Source of the DNA: Bacteroidia bacterium
GTDB lineage: Bacteria; Bacteroidota; Bacteroidia; CAILMK01; JBBDIG01
DNA: 60,871 bases
Assembly (NCBI GenBank): GCA_040880525.1
Contig: JBBDIG010000059.1
Span: forward strand, 1 to 60,871
Direction: 5' to 3'
The first letter of the stretch is position 1, and every line of letters begins with the position of its first letter. The notes below the pieces were generated by a model. It did not search any database. It saw only the letters and a program-made list of their open reading frames with translations, and was not told the origin of the DNA. Below, in pieces: positions 52,353-60,871 of the stretch. Made by a program: the position numbers and the translations under genes.

Positions 52353-53574
52353 GCAGCACATTTTACCTCTCACACTCCTGCTCTTTTCAGTCTTTTCTTC
52401 CCCTGTTTTAGCACAACATGATCCTGATCCCATTCAAAAAGGTGAACAAGGACGTAGTCATGATGAGCACCTGCCGGAGGGAGATATTGTTAAAGAAGAA
52501 TATGATGCAGCCGCAACCACCATGCATCACCTCGGTGATTCTTACTCATTTGATCTGTGGAAGCAGGACGGCCATTACGTAGGGTTTCAGTTCCCACGCA
52601 TCTTCTTTGACCAGAAGACCAATCAACTGCGTTTTTTTCTTACCACCACAAGGGCTAAGGAAGCCGGATATATTGATCCCCACGATTTCCACGGCCTCCA
52701 TAGATACACTAAAGATGTAAAGCATGGTTTCCTGATGACGCCATCTGCACATGGCGAACTACAGGAACTTGAGGAGCAGGTTGAAGCCGGAACGCTCGCG
52801 GGAGAAGAAGCTGAACTGCAATTGGATAATCTCATCAGGGAATATGGTCCCTGGGATTTTTCCATTACCAAGAATGTTTTCTTTATGCTCATCACCGCAT
52901 TGTTGATGCTGTTGATATTCGGCTCTATGGGCAAGAGATATAAAAGTAATCCTAACCGCGCTCCCAAAGGGGTATCCTCATTTTTTGAACCCATCGTTGT
53001 TTTTATCCGCGATGATATTGGCAAGAATTACATTCCCCATCAATATGAGCGGTTTATGCCGCTCCTGTGTACGATGTTCTTCTTCATCTGGTTTCTCAAC
53101 ATGTTTGGTCTGGTACCTTTTGGCGCCAACGTTACCGGAAATATTTCCGTTACCCTGGCGCTTGCGCTCATTACCCTCGTTATTACCAATATTAATGGGA
53201 CAAAAACTTATTGGGGCCACATCTTCTGGTTTCCGGGAGTGCCCCTTCCTGTTAAATTTCTGATGATGATCGTGGAGGTAATTGGGATTTTTACAAAGCC
53301 CTTTGCCTTGATGGTTCGTCTGTTTGCCAATATTACAGCCGGCCACGTTATCATTTTGTCGCTGATCGGCCTCATTTTCATACTTGGAGAAATGGGTGCT
53401 AACCCTGCTGCAGGATGGGGAGTGTCAATACTTTCTACAGTATTTGTGCTCTTTATTGATCTACTTGAACTTTTTGTGGCGCTGCTCCAGGCTTATGTAT
53501 TCACACTTCTTTCCGCAGTATTTATCGGACAGGCACTGGAAGATCATACGCATCATGAAGAGGCCGCACATTAA
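52324..53574 (+). CDS. atpB: F0F1 ATP synthase subunit a
   Basis: The 416-residue subunit is long because of an exported N-terminal extension. A signal peptide (about residues 1-31, ending PVLAQ) is followed by about 150 polar residues, rich in His and acids, before the first core helix. The core a-subunit helices carry the essential arginine, Arg332 in MVRLFANITAGHVI, and the conserved LQAYVFTLLSAVFI at the C-terminus. It forms the proton half-channels against the c-ring. It overlaps the upstream gene by 29 nt. The extension is known in other Bacteroidota, but its role is unknown. Confidence 0.95.
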   Translation: MQKSLMLLVKQHILPLTLLLFSVFSSPVLAQHDPDPIQKGEQGRSHDEHLPEGDIVKEEYDAAATTMHHLGDSYSFDLWKQDGHYVGFQFPRIFFDQKTNQLRFFLTTTRAKEAGYIDPHDFHGLHRYTKDVKHGFLMTPSAHGELQELEEQVEAGTLAGEEAELQLDNLIREYGPWDFSITKNVFFMLITALLMLLIFGSMGKRYKSNPNRAPKGVSSFFEPIVVFIRDDIGKNYIPHQYERFMPLLCTMFFFIWFLNMFGLVPFGANVTGNISVTLALALITLVITNINGTKTYWGHIFWFPGVPLPVKFLMMIVEVIGIFTKPFALMVRLFANITAGHVIILSLIGLIFILGEMGANPAAGWGVSILSTVFVLFIDLLELFVALLQAYVFTLLSAVFIGQALEDHTHHEEAAH

Positions 53575-53600
53575 TTTGTTTTTTCATTTTTTCTAAATAA

Positions 53601-53873
<273 letters not shown>

Positions 53874-53881
53874 TCAAACCA

Positions 53882-53919
53882 GTCCGGGTTTCTTAGCGAT
53901 TGGCAAAAGGAACCCGGAC
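53882..53919 (+). terminator. Stable hairpin between atpE and atpF
   Basis: A 9-bp perfect GC-rich core (GTCCGGGTT at 53882-53890 with 53911-53919) can extend inwards to about 13 pairs with one G-U. Only ACTTTTACC follows, so it is probably a partial terminator or RNA-stabilising element within the operon. It starts 9 nt after the atpE stop. Confidence 0.55.
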
Positions 53920-53971
53920 ACTTTTACCGTGAACTTAAATTTTGATTAAAATCATATTTTAAAAAAAAATA

Positions 53972-54484
53972 ATGAACACATTACTGCTGAGTGCTTTGAT
54001 TACCCCTGATGTCGGGTTGGCATTCTGGACTGTTTTTATTTTTATCATTCTTCTGATTTTACTCAGGAAGGTAGCATGGAAGCCCATTGTTACCGGTCTG
54101 AAAAACAGGGAGCACTCCATTAATGAAGCGCTGGAATCGGCTAAGAAAGCACGTGAAGAGATGAGCCAGTTGCAGAGCCAGAATGAGGAACTGCTGCAGG
54201 AGGCCCGCCAGGAACGCGATGCCATGCTGAGAGAAGCCCGCGACATAAAGGAAAAGATCGTAGCGGAATCCAAAACGGCTGCTCAGGAAGAAGGACGGAA
54301 GATCATTGCAAAAGCCCGCGAAGAGATTGAACGGGAAAAAGAAAAAGCCTTCCGTGAAGTGAAGGACCAGGTAGCTATGATAGCAGTGGATGCAGCAGAA
54401 AAGATTCTGCGCCAGCACCTTAGCAATCCAGAACAGCAGCAGCAACTCATTCGCGATTACATCAAGGAAACGAAGCTCAATTAA
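53972..54484 (+). CDS. atpF: F0F1 ATP synthase subunit b
   Basis: The 170-residue protein has a short N-terminus, one transmembrane helix (about residues 10-29, VGLAFWTVFIFIILLILLRK) and a long charged coiled coil to the end (KAREEMSQLQSQNEELLQEARQERDAM split; VKDQVAMIAVDAAEKILRQHL). It is the peripheral stalk that links F0 to subunit delta. Only one b gene is seen, so the stalk should be a homodimer. It lies 98 nt after atpE and 9 nt before atpH. Confidence 0.94.
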   Translation: MNTLLLSALITPDVGLAFWTVFIFIILLILLRKVAWKPIVTGLKNREHSINEALESAKKAREEMSQLQSQNEELLQEARQERDAMLREARDIKEKIVAESKTAAQEEGRKIIAKAREEIEREKEKAFREVKDQVAMIAVDAAEKILRQHLSNPEQQQQLIRDYIKETKLN

Positions 54485-54493
54485 GCAACTACC

Positions 54494-55030
54494 ATGTCTC
54501 AGCACAGGATCAGTCAACGATACGCGAAGGCGCTACTGGAATTTTCGCTCGAAAAAAATGAGCTCGAAGAAATAAGGACGGATGTTCAGGATTTCCTGAA
54601 ACTGACACGGGAAAACCGGGACTTCAGGTTACTGCTCGAAAGTCCGGTGATAGATCAGGATAAAAAGAAGCAGATCCTCAACAGGATATTGGAAGGTAAA
54701 ATAAATAATATCCTCCTGCGCTTCATTCATCAGGTTTTGACAAAGAAAAGGGAAGAATTGCTGGCCGGTATTTTCAATCAATTCCTTGTGCTTTATAATG
54801 AACGAATGGGAATAGCCAAGGCCACGCTTTTTACGGCAGTGCCCATTGATGAAAAGCTGCACAAACAGATCTCAGAAATGTTGCAGCAAGGCACTAACAG
54901 GCGATTTGAACTGGATGCACAAGTTCAGGAAGACATGATAGGTGGATTCATTTTGCGCTATGATGATAAGCTGGTAGACAGCAGCATAAAAACAAGGCTA
55001 AAAGAATTAAAGCTTCATTTGGCCAACTAA
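54494..55030 (+). CDS. atpH: F0F1 ATP synthase subunit delta
   Basis: The 178-residue subunit has an N-terminal helical domain (ISQRYAKALLEFSLEKNELEEI, split) and the C-terminal signature LDAQVQEDMIGGFILRYDDKLVDSSIKTRLKELK, here broken into parts, which is typical of the delta/OSCP family. It joins the b stalk to the top of the alpha-beta hexamer. It lies between atpF (9 nt) and atpA (45 nt). Confidence 0.94.
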   Translation: MSQHRISQRYAKALLEFSLEKNELEEIRTDVQDFLKLTRENRDFRLLLESPVIDQDKKKQILNRILEGKINNILLRFIHQVLTKKREELLAGIFNQFLVLYNERMGIAKATLFTAVPIDEKLHKQISEMLQQGTNRRFELDAQVQEDMIGGFILRYDDKLVDSSIKTRLKELKLHLAN

Positions 55031-55075
55031 TCCAATTTTTATTTTAAGAAAACAAGATTTAAAGAAATCAAAATA

Positions 55076-56680
55076 ATGAACGTAAGACCAGACGAAGTTT
55101 CGGATATTTTAAGGCAGGAACTGTCGGAGTTCAAGTCAGAGGCCGAACTGCAGGAAGTAGGAACTGTGTTGCAGGTAGGCGATGGCATTGCCCGCATCTA
55201 CGGGCTCAATTCAGTGCGTGCAGGTGAACTTATTGAATTTGACAAAGGATTAATGGGCATTGTTCTCAACCTTGAGGAAGACAATGTGGGTGCAGTACTC
55301 CTTGGTAGTTCAGATCTTGTTCAGGAGGGCGATACTGTAAAAAGAACCAATCGAATAGCTTCCATCCAGGTGGGAGATGGGATGTTGGGCCGCGTGGTGA
55401 ATCCACTCGGTGAACCCATTGACGGCAAAGGGCCGCTTGAAGGTGAAAAATATGAAATGCCGATAGAGCGAAAAGCACCGGGTGTAATATTTCGTCAGCC
55501 GGTAAATGAGCCGCTGCAAACCGGGATTAAGGCCATAGATGCAATGATCCCCATTGGCAGAGGCCAGCGTGAACTTATTATTGGTGACAGGCAGACTGGC
55601 AAAACCACCATCGCCATTGATACTATTATTAATCAAAAAGAATTTTACGACCGGGGAGAACCTGTTTACTGCGTATACGTGGCCTGCGGACAAAAAGCAT
55701 CTACAGTTGCGGGTATTGTTAAAATCCTGGAAGACAAAGGTGCTTTGGCCTATACAGTGATAGTAACGGCAACTGCTTCAGACCCTGCGCCTTTGCAGTT
55801 TTACGCACCATTGGCGGGCGCTTGTATCGGAGAATTTTTCCGTGATCGCGGGTTGCCTGCATTGATTGTGTATGATGATCTCTCAAAACAGGCCGTTGCA
55901 TATCGTGAAGTTTCCCTGCTTTTGCGCAGACCTCCGGGACGCGAGGCATATCCGGGAGATGTTTTTTATCTCCACAGCCGCCTCCTGGAGCGCGCCTGTA
56001 AGGTCATCAATTCTGATGAACTTGTTCAAAACATGAACGACCTGCCCGAAAGCATCCGGCCTCTGGTAAAAGGCGGTGGTTCCCTCACGGCATTACCGAT
56101 TATCGAAACGCAGGCCGGAGACGTTTCGGCCTATATTCCAACAAACGTGATCTCCATTACAGATGGTCAGATCTTTCTCGAATCTGACCTCTTTAACTCC
56201 GGAGTACGGCCGGCTATTAATGTGGGTATTTCAGTATCCCGCGTAGGGGGAAATGCTCAGATCAAAGGCATGAAGAAAATTGCCGGGACGCTGAAACTTG
56301 ATCAGGCTCAGTACCGTGAACTTGAGGCATTTTCCAAATTTGGCTCTGACCTGGATCCTACTACCAAGAGAGTGCTGGACAAAGGATCCAAAAACGTGGA
56401 GATCCTGAAACAGAAGCAATTTAATCCTATGTCTGTTGAAAAGCAGATCGCGATTATTTATTTAGGTACACAGGGCTTGCTGGCAAACATTCCGGTGGAG
56501 AGAGTAAAGGAATTTGAAAAGGAATATTTGGAACTGCTTGAATTGAAACAACAAGATGTTTTGAATGAGCTTCGCAAGGGAGTGCTGAATGATGATATCA
56601 CAAATGCACTGAAAGCTGTTGCAAAAGATATTGAACCGAAATATAAGATCAAGGAAGAGCCTGTAAAAGCTAAGGCATAA
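55076..56680 (+). CDS. atpA: F0F1 ATP synthase subunit alpha
   Basis: The 534-residue regulatory nucleotide-binding subunit is full length. The N-terminal beta-barrel includes [16 protein letters not shown]. The P-loop is [13 protein letters not shown] at about residues 170-182, the Walker B region is [33 protein letters not shown] (split), and the arginine-finger loop is [12 protein letters not shown]. It forms the catalytic head with beta, whose gene is not in this window. It lies 45 nt after atpH and 30 nt before atpG. Confidence 0.97.
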   Translation: MNVRPDEVSDILRQELSEFKSEAELQEVGTVLQVGDGIARIYGLNSVRAGELIEFDKGLMGIVLNLEEDNVGAVLLGSSDLVQEGDTVKRTNRIASIQVGDGMLGRVVNPLGEPIDGKGPLEGEKYEMPIERKAPGVIFRQPVNEPLQTGIKAIDAMIPIGRGQRELIIGDRQTGKTTIAIDTIINQKEFYDRGEPVYCVYVACGQKASTVAGIVKILEDKGALAYTVIVTATASDPAPLQFYAPLAGACIGEFFRDRGLPALIVYDDLSKQAVAYREVSLLLRRPPGREAYPGDVFYLHSRLLERACKVINSDELVQNMNDLPESIRPLVKGGGSLTALPIIETQAGDVSAYIPTNVISITDGQIFLESDLFNSGVRPAINVGISVSRVGGNAQIKGMKKIAGTLKLDQAQYRELEAFSKFGSDLDPTTKRVLDKGSKNVEILKQKQFNPMSVEKQIAIIYLGTQGLLANIPVERVKEFEKEYLELLELKQQDVLNELRKGVLNDDITNALKAVAKDIEPKYKIKEEPVKAKA

Positions 56681-56710
56681 ATATGCTTTAACTGGTATTA
56701 GAACATAAAA

Positions 56711-57607
56711 ATGGGAAACTTAAAGGAAGTACGGAATCGCATCACATCTGTAAAAAGTACGCAGCAGATTACTAAGGCGATGAAAATGGTCTCTGCTGCG
56801 AAACTGCGGAGGGCACAGCAAAAGGTGCTGAAGATGCGGCCTTATGATCTGAAGCTTTCAAGTGTGCTGCAAAACCTGGCTGCACAGATAGGAGAGGAGT
56901 ACGATCATCCCTTGTTTAAAAAGCGGGAACCCAATCGTGTGCTCCTGGTAGCCATAACGGCTGACCGCGGGCTGGCAGGCTCTTTCAATTCAAATGTGAT
57001 CAAAGAGACCATGCGCCTCGTCCGTAATGATTACAATTCACAGTTCAATGCCGGAAATCTCAGCATTTATTCCGTAGGCAAAAAGGGCCGGGACAATTTC
57101 CTGAAATATAAATATCCTTTGGCAGGTGAGAATAATCATATATTTAATGATCTCACAACCGAGGAAGCGCACCGCGTGGCCAGCGAGATCACTCAAAAAT
57201 TCAGTCACAATGAGTTTGATCGCATAGTCCTTATTTTTAATCAGTTCCGCAATGCTGCTGTTTATAACACACAAGTAATACAGTTGCTGCCAATACCTGA
57301 GGCGGCACCTGAAGAAGTGGCGGAGAAGGAGCAGGGCAGGCGTGTGAATTACATCTTTGAACCTTCTATGGAGGGAATTATGGATAAGTTAATCCCGCTG
57401 GCATTGCAAACCACGATTCACCGGGCGCTGCTCGATTCAAATGCAGCCGAACATGGAGCACGAATGACAGCAATGGACAAAGCCACGGAGAATGCCGAAG
57501 ACCTGATCAAGGATCTTCGGCTCAAGTACAACAAGGAGCGCCAGGCCACCATCACTAAAGAACTCCTCGACATTGTAGGCGGTGCAAGGGCTTTGGAAGA
57601 AGGATAA
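56711..57607 (+). CDS. atpG: F0F1 ATP synthase subunit gamma
   Basis: The 298-residue central-shaft subunit starts MGNLKEVRNRITSVKSTQQI and AMKMVSAAKLRRAQQ. Its Rossmann-like middle includes LVAITADRGLAGSFNSNV. The C-terminal helix ends LRLKYNKERQATITKELLDIVGGARALEE, split here, as in the family. It turns inside the alpha-beta head as the c-ring rotates. It is the last gene of the operon: a terminator follows, and atpD and atpC are missing. Confidence 0.96.
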   Translation: MGNLKEVRNRITSVKSTQQITKAMKMVSAAKLRRAQQKVLKMRPYDLKLSSVLQNLAAQIGEEYDHPLFKKREPNRVLLVAITADRGLAGSFNSNVIKETMRLVRNDYNSQFNAGNLSIYSVGKKGRDNFLKYKYPLAGENNHIFNDLTTEEAHRVASEITQKFSHNEFDRIVLIFNQFRNAAVYNTQVIQLLPIPEAAPEEVAEKEQGRRVNYIFEPSMEGIMDKLIPLALQTTIHRALLDSNAAEHGARMTAMDKATENAEDLIKDLRLKYNKERQATITKELLDIVGGARALEEG

Positions 57608-57634
57608 AAGCTTTATTAATTATCCAGATATGCA

Positions 57635-57668
57635 AAAGGCCTCATACCGCAGTGTGGGGCCTTTTTTT
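57635..57668 (+). terminator. Strong terminator ending the ATP synthase operon
   Basis: A 13-bp stem with two G-U pairs (57635-57647 with 57652-57664) closes a CGCA loop and is followed by four more T (57665-57668). It lies 28 nt after the atpG stop. Confidence 0.8.
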
Positions 57669-57806
57669 ATACTGAATTACCCACTCACAATTGTTTTCTG
57701 TGATTTAGATTTCTCATTTCCGTCTTTATTTTTTCCTCAAACTTTTCCGGTTCTCCATCCTTTATCTGGCATAAGTAAATTCTTTTATCAGAATTAAATC
57801 CTCATT

Positions 57807-60212
57807 ATGAACCGAATAATCAGAAAAGTTGCAGTGCTTGGCTCAGGCGTGATGGGCAGCCGCATTGCGGCCCATTTTGCAAATGCCGGATGCCAGGTAT
57901 ATCTGCTTGACATAGTGCCGAAAGAAGTTAACGATGCCGAAAAACAAAAAGGATTATCACTGAAGGATAAGGCCGTACGCAACCGGATAGCGAACGAAAA
58001 TCTGCAAAATACACTGAAAGGAAAGCCGGCAGCCTTTTACCATCCGGATTTTGCCAGCCAAATAACTACCGGGAATTTTGATGATAATCTTGAATGGATT
58101 TCCGAATGCGACTGGACGATAGAGGTGGTGGTGGAAAACCTGGAGATTAAACGGCAGCTTTTCGAAAGGGTAGAAAAATTCCGGAAACCCGGCTCACTCA
58201 TTACCTCCAATACATCAGGCATTTCCATAAATGAAATGGCAAAAGGGCGGAGCGAAGATTTCAGAAAGCACTTTTGCGGAACTCACTTCTTTAATCCTCC
58301 GCGGTATCTGCAATTGCTGGAAATTATTCCTGCGGAGGATACGGATCCTGAAGTAGTGGAATTCCTGATGGACTATGGCGACCGCTTTCTCGGAAAAACC
58401 ACTGTCCACGGTAAAGACACGCCAGCATTTATTGCTAACCGAATCGGTGTATTCAGCATAATGACCACGCTGCACCTTATGCAAGAAATGGACATGACGA
58501 TAGAGCAGGTAGACGCGCTCACCGGCCCCATTTCCGGAAGGCCCAAATCTGCTACATTCCGCACCACGGATGTAGTGGGTATTGACACGCTGGTGAAAGT
58601 GGCTGAAAATACTTTCACCGCTACACCCGATGACGAAAAAAGGGAACTCTTTAAAGTCCCCGAATTTGTTAATGAAATGGTAGAAAAGGGCTGGACCGGT
58701 GAAAAAGGAGGGCAGGGTTTCTATAAAAAAACAAAGGATAAACAGGGGAAAACAAATATTCTGGCCCTGGACCTGGGAAGCCTGGAATATCGCGCGCAGC
58801 AGAAAACGAAATATGCAACAGTAGAAACCGCCCGTCCTATTGAGAACCTCCAGGAGCGGCTGCGCGCATTGCACAGTGGGAATGATAAGGCAGCGGAATT
58901 TTTAAGGAAACTTTCCTTTGGGATTTTTGCCTATTCATCCAACCGCATTCCTGAAATATCTGAAGCAGTTTATAAAATTGATGATGCATTGCGGGCAGGC
59001 TTTGGATGGAAGCTCGGACCATTTGAAACGTGGGATGTGCTGGGACTGGAAAAGGTATTAGCACAAATGAAGGAGACCGGCCACAAACCCGCCAACTGGG
59101 TACAGGAGATGGTGGATGCAGGTGTTGATTCCTTTTATAAAGCGGAGAACGGGAAAAGGAAATTTTATGATATCGCAGAGAAAAAGTACAAGGATATTCC
59201 TGGCAGGCAGGATATTATCCTCCTGGACAATTTCCGGGCACAGCAGGCGGTATGGAAAAATGAAGGCGCCACCCTGCATGACGTTGGCGAAGGGATTCTT
59301 TGCCTGGAGTTTCATACCAAGCTGAATACACTCGGTAGCGAAGTTTTGCAGGGAATCCAAAAGGCAGTCGAAATCGCGGAGAAGGATTTCCGGGGGCTGG
59401 TCATCGGCAATGAGGCGGAGCACTTTTCAGCAGGTGCCAACTTGGGGATGATCTTTATGCTGGCCGTAGAGCAAGAGTTTGATGAACTGGATTTTGCCGT
59501 ACGAACTTTCCAGAAGACAATGATGTCGCTCCGATATTGCGGCATACCGGTGGTAGCAGCCCCACATGGAATGGCGCTGGGTGGAGGCTGTGAACTCAGC
59601 CTCCATGCTGACAGAATTGTGGCTTCGGCTGAAACCTACATGGGGCTGGTAGAGGTGGGCGTGGGCCTCATTCCCGCAGGTGGTGGTACCAAGGAAATGG
59701 TGAAACGTGCATCTGAAAACTATCAGAAAGGAGAAGTGGAATTTCCTGAACTGCAGCATCGCTTCCTCACCATTGCGCAGGCAAAAGTTTCAACTTCTGC
59801 CCATGAAGCGATAGAACTGAAGTTTCTGAAGATGGATCACGATCAGATAACCGTCAATCCCGGCCGCGTGATCACAAATGCCAGGAAGGCCGCCATTGAA
59901 CTGGCAGAAGCAGGATATACACCGCCTCTCAGGGAAGCGAATATTAAGGTGCATGGACGTGAATTTCTGGGGGCATTGCTCACAGGTGCCAATGCATTTT
60001 TTACCGCAAATTATATTTCAGCGCACGATAAAAAGATAGCCGAAAAACTTGCTTACGTAATGTGCGGAGGGGATCTGACCGCTGAAACAATGGTTACCGA
60101 GCAATACCTTCTTGACCTGGAACGAGAAGCATTCCTTTCGCTGCTAGGGGAAAAGAAAACACTGGAAAGAATAGAGCACATGCTGAAAACAGGAAAACCA
60201 TTGAGAAACTGA
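57807..60212 (+). CDS. FadN-type 3-hydroxyacyl-CoA dehydrogenase/enoyl-CoA hydratase
   Basis: The 801-residue bifunctional protein has domains in the FadN order. An NAD-binding dehydrogenase comes first (residues 5-200, VLGSGVMGSRIAAHFANAG, TSNTSGISIN, THFFNPPRYL), then 3HCDH helical domains (about 200-470), and last a crotonase-fold enoyl-CoA hydratase (about 490-680) with AEHFSAGANLGM and HGMALGGGCELSLHADRIV. This is reversed from E. coli FadB. It works in fatty-acid beta-oxidation, usually with a partner thiolase (FadA-like), which is not seen in this window. It stands between a terminator and the truncated methyltransferase gene. Confidence 0.94.
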   Translation: MNRIIRKVAVLGSGVMGSRIAAHFANAGCQVYLLDIVPKEVNDAEKQKGLSLKDKAVRNRIANENLQNTLKGKPAAFYHPDFASQITTGNFDDNLEWISECDWTIEVVVENLEIKRQLFERVEKFRKPGSLITSNTSGISINEMAKGRSEDFRKHFCGTHFFNPPRYLQLLEIIPAEDTDPEVVEFLMDYGDRFLGKTTVHGKDTPAFIANRIGVFSIMTTLHLMQEMDMTIEQVDALTGPISGRPKSATFRTTDVVGIDTLVKVAENTFTATPDDEKRELFKVPEFVNEMVEKGWTGEKGGQGFYKKTKDKQGKTNILALDLGSLEYRAQQKTKYATVETARPIENLQERLRALHSGNDKAAEFLRKLSFGIFAYSSNRIPEISEAVYKIDDALRAGFGWKLGPFETWDVLGLEKVLAQMKETGHKPANWVQEMVDAGVDSFYKAENGKRKFYDIAEKKYKDIPGRQDIILLDNFRAQQAVWKNEGATLHDVGEGILCLEFHTKLNTLGSEVLQGIQKAVEIAEKDFRGLVIGNEAEHFSAGANLGMIFMLAVEQEFDELDFAVRTFQKTMMSLRYCGIPVVAAPHGMALGGGCELSLHADRIVASAETYMGLVEVGVGLIPAGGGTKEMVKRASENYQKGEVEFPELQHRFLTIAQAKVSTSAHEAIELKFLKMDHDQITVNPGRVITNARKAAIELAEAGYTPPLREANIKVHGREFLGALLTGANAFFTANYISAHDKKIAEKLAYVMCGGDLTAETMVTEQYLLDLEREAFLSLLGEKKTLERIEHMLKTGKPLRN

Positions 60213-60377
60213 GGGCAAATATTTTTATAATTAAAAATGAATACCGGTTTTAGTTTTTATAAAAGATTAAATAATTGATATTACATTTAAAATTGAAAGA
60301 ATCTGTAAAGCATCAAATATTTTCCGGAATTTGCCGGAAGGCGTATGTTATCTGGTTTAAATTCAAATAAAAATAAA

Positions 60378-60871
60378 ATGAAAGAAATAGCACCCATCGC
60401 CATGCCTGGCACCCATCAGAAGTTTTTAGAATACTTCAGGGAAAGGAAAGAACCGACAGAAATGAAAGTGCTGGATATGGGAGCCGGACATGGAGCATTT
60501 ACCAGCAGGCTGTATGATATGGGCTATGATGTGCATGCCTGCGATCTTTTTCCGGAAATATTTCAGTTCGATAAAGTTGAATGCAGAAAAGTGGATATCA
60601 CCAGGAAGTTTCCCTATGAGGATAATTCTTTCGATCTTGTAATTGCTATAGAAGTCAGCGAACATATTCTTGATCACGAAAATTTTTTCAGTGAAACGGG
60701 CAGAATCCTGAAGCCGGATGGAAAGCTATATATTTCCACTCCCAATATTTTATCTTTAAAATCAAGGTTTCGATTTCTGTTCAGGGGGTTTTATTATAGT
60801 TTTAAACCCCTGGAATTAAAAAATAGGTATAGGCGCTTAGGTAGCAATATGTTATTTTTGCTCCATGTTAA
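60378..60871 (+). CDS. Class I SAM-dependent methyltransferase, 3' end outside the window
   Basis: An open frame from ATG 60378 runs off the window edge, giving 164 residues without a stop. Motif I is MKVLDMGAGHGAFTSRLYDMG, here about residues 30-50. Motif II is FDLVIAIEVSEHILDHENF and motif III ILKPDGKLYISTPNIL. These fit Methyltransf_11/23-type enzymes. The 165 nt upstream (60213-60377) are AT-rich with no feature I can support. The substrate is unknown; the following basic and aromatic region (RFRFLFRGFYYSFKP) suggests a membrane-near or glycan-cluster enzyme, but this is weak. Confidence 0.85.
   Translation, partial: MKEIAPIAMPGTHQKFLEYFRERKEPTEMKVLDMGAGHGAFTSRLYDMGYDVHACDLFPEIFQFDKVECRKVDITRKFPYEDNSFDLVIAIEVSEHILDHENFFSETGRILKPDGKLYISTPNILSLKSRFRFLFRGFYYSFKPLELKNRYRRLGSNMLFLLHV

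Overview
The window reads as chromosomal DNA of a Bacteroidota (Bacteroidetes) bacterium. The evidence is a complete gldK-gldL-gldM-gldN block with a PorP/SprF gene and a SprE/PorW lipoprotein (type IX secretion, T9SS), a protein carrying a T9SS type A C-terminal sorting domain, several Bacteroidota-typical families (DUF4271, DUF5687, DUF5723), a split ATP synthase operon without beta and epsilon genes, and several TAnnTTTG (-7 type) promoter-like boxes. No rRNA, tRNA, CRISPR array, transposase or integrase was seen. I cannot name the genus.

Layout. 160-3522: a secreted TIGR03790 protein, an FKBP-type prolyl isomerase and a 3-hydroxybutyryl-CoA dehydrogenase. 3802-10219: an iron-sulfur assembly locus sufB-sufC-sufD-sufS-sufE-sufT followed by a bacilliredoxin. 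10459-13646: a membrane-anchored protein of unknown function, a LysM/RlpA-like protein, DUF4271 and uroporphyrinogen-III synthase. 13768-19452: porP/sprF and gldKLMN, the core and motor of the T9SS. 19523-21193: a secreted zinc phospholipase C/nuclease-like protein and a lipoprotein methionine-R-sulfoxide reductase. 21257-23668 (minus strand): a GbsR/MarR regulator, a SAM methyltransferase and a membrane-SRPBCC protein, with a similar inverted repeat before the first two. 23990-34109: a response regulator, a lipoprotein/DUF5723 pair, alanine dehydrogenase, a DUF5687 ABC exporter, a histidine kinase, DUF4342 and a phosphoribosyltransferase. 34132-36203 (minus): COG3014-like and LpoB-like lipoproteins.

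36490-38626 is an AT-rich restriction-modification pair: a PD-(D/E)XK nuclease-like protein convergent with a beta-class DNA methyltransferase that carries an N-terminal helix-turn-helix. It is the clearest candidate for horizontally acquired DNA. It is followed by a YdeP-type molybdopterin oxidoreductase with palindromes on both sides, a porin, an ArsI/CadI-like dioxygenase overlapping a SigZ-like sigma factor, a GlxA-like regulator divergent from a VOC protein, and a small conserved protein.

45391-57607 is an envelope and energy region. PBP1A and SprE lie on the minus strand, divergent from an M23 peptidase, a bactofilin, atpZ, a four-TM protein and atpB-E-F-H-A-G. The end holds a FadN-type bifunctional beta-oxidation protein and the 5' part of a SAM methyltransferase cut by the window edge.

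The main themes are protein export through the T9SS, peptidoglycan and envelope building (PBP1A, LpoB-like, M23, bactofilin, LysM protein), iron-sulfur and thiol redox maintenance, and proton-driven energy conversion. No wholly new system is demonstrated. The items most worth following are the HTH-fused methyltransferase of the restriction pair, the regulator/methyltransferase/SRPBCC operon with its shared operator-like repeat, and the overlapping ArsI/SigZ and bactofilin/AtpZ gene pairs.
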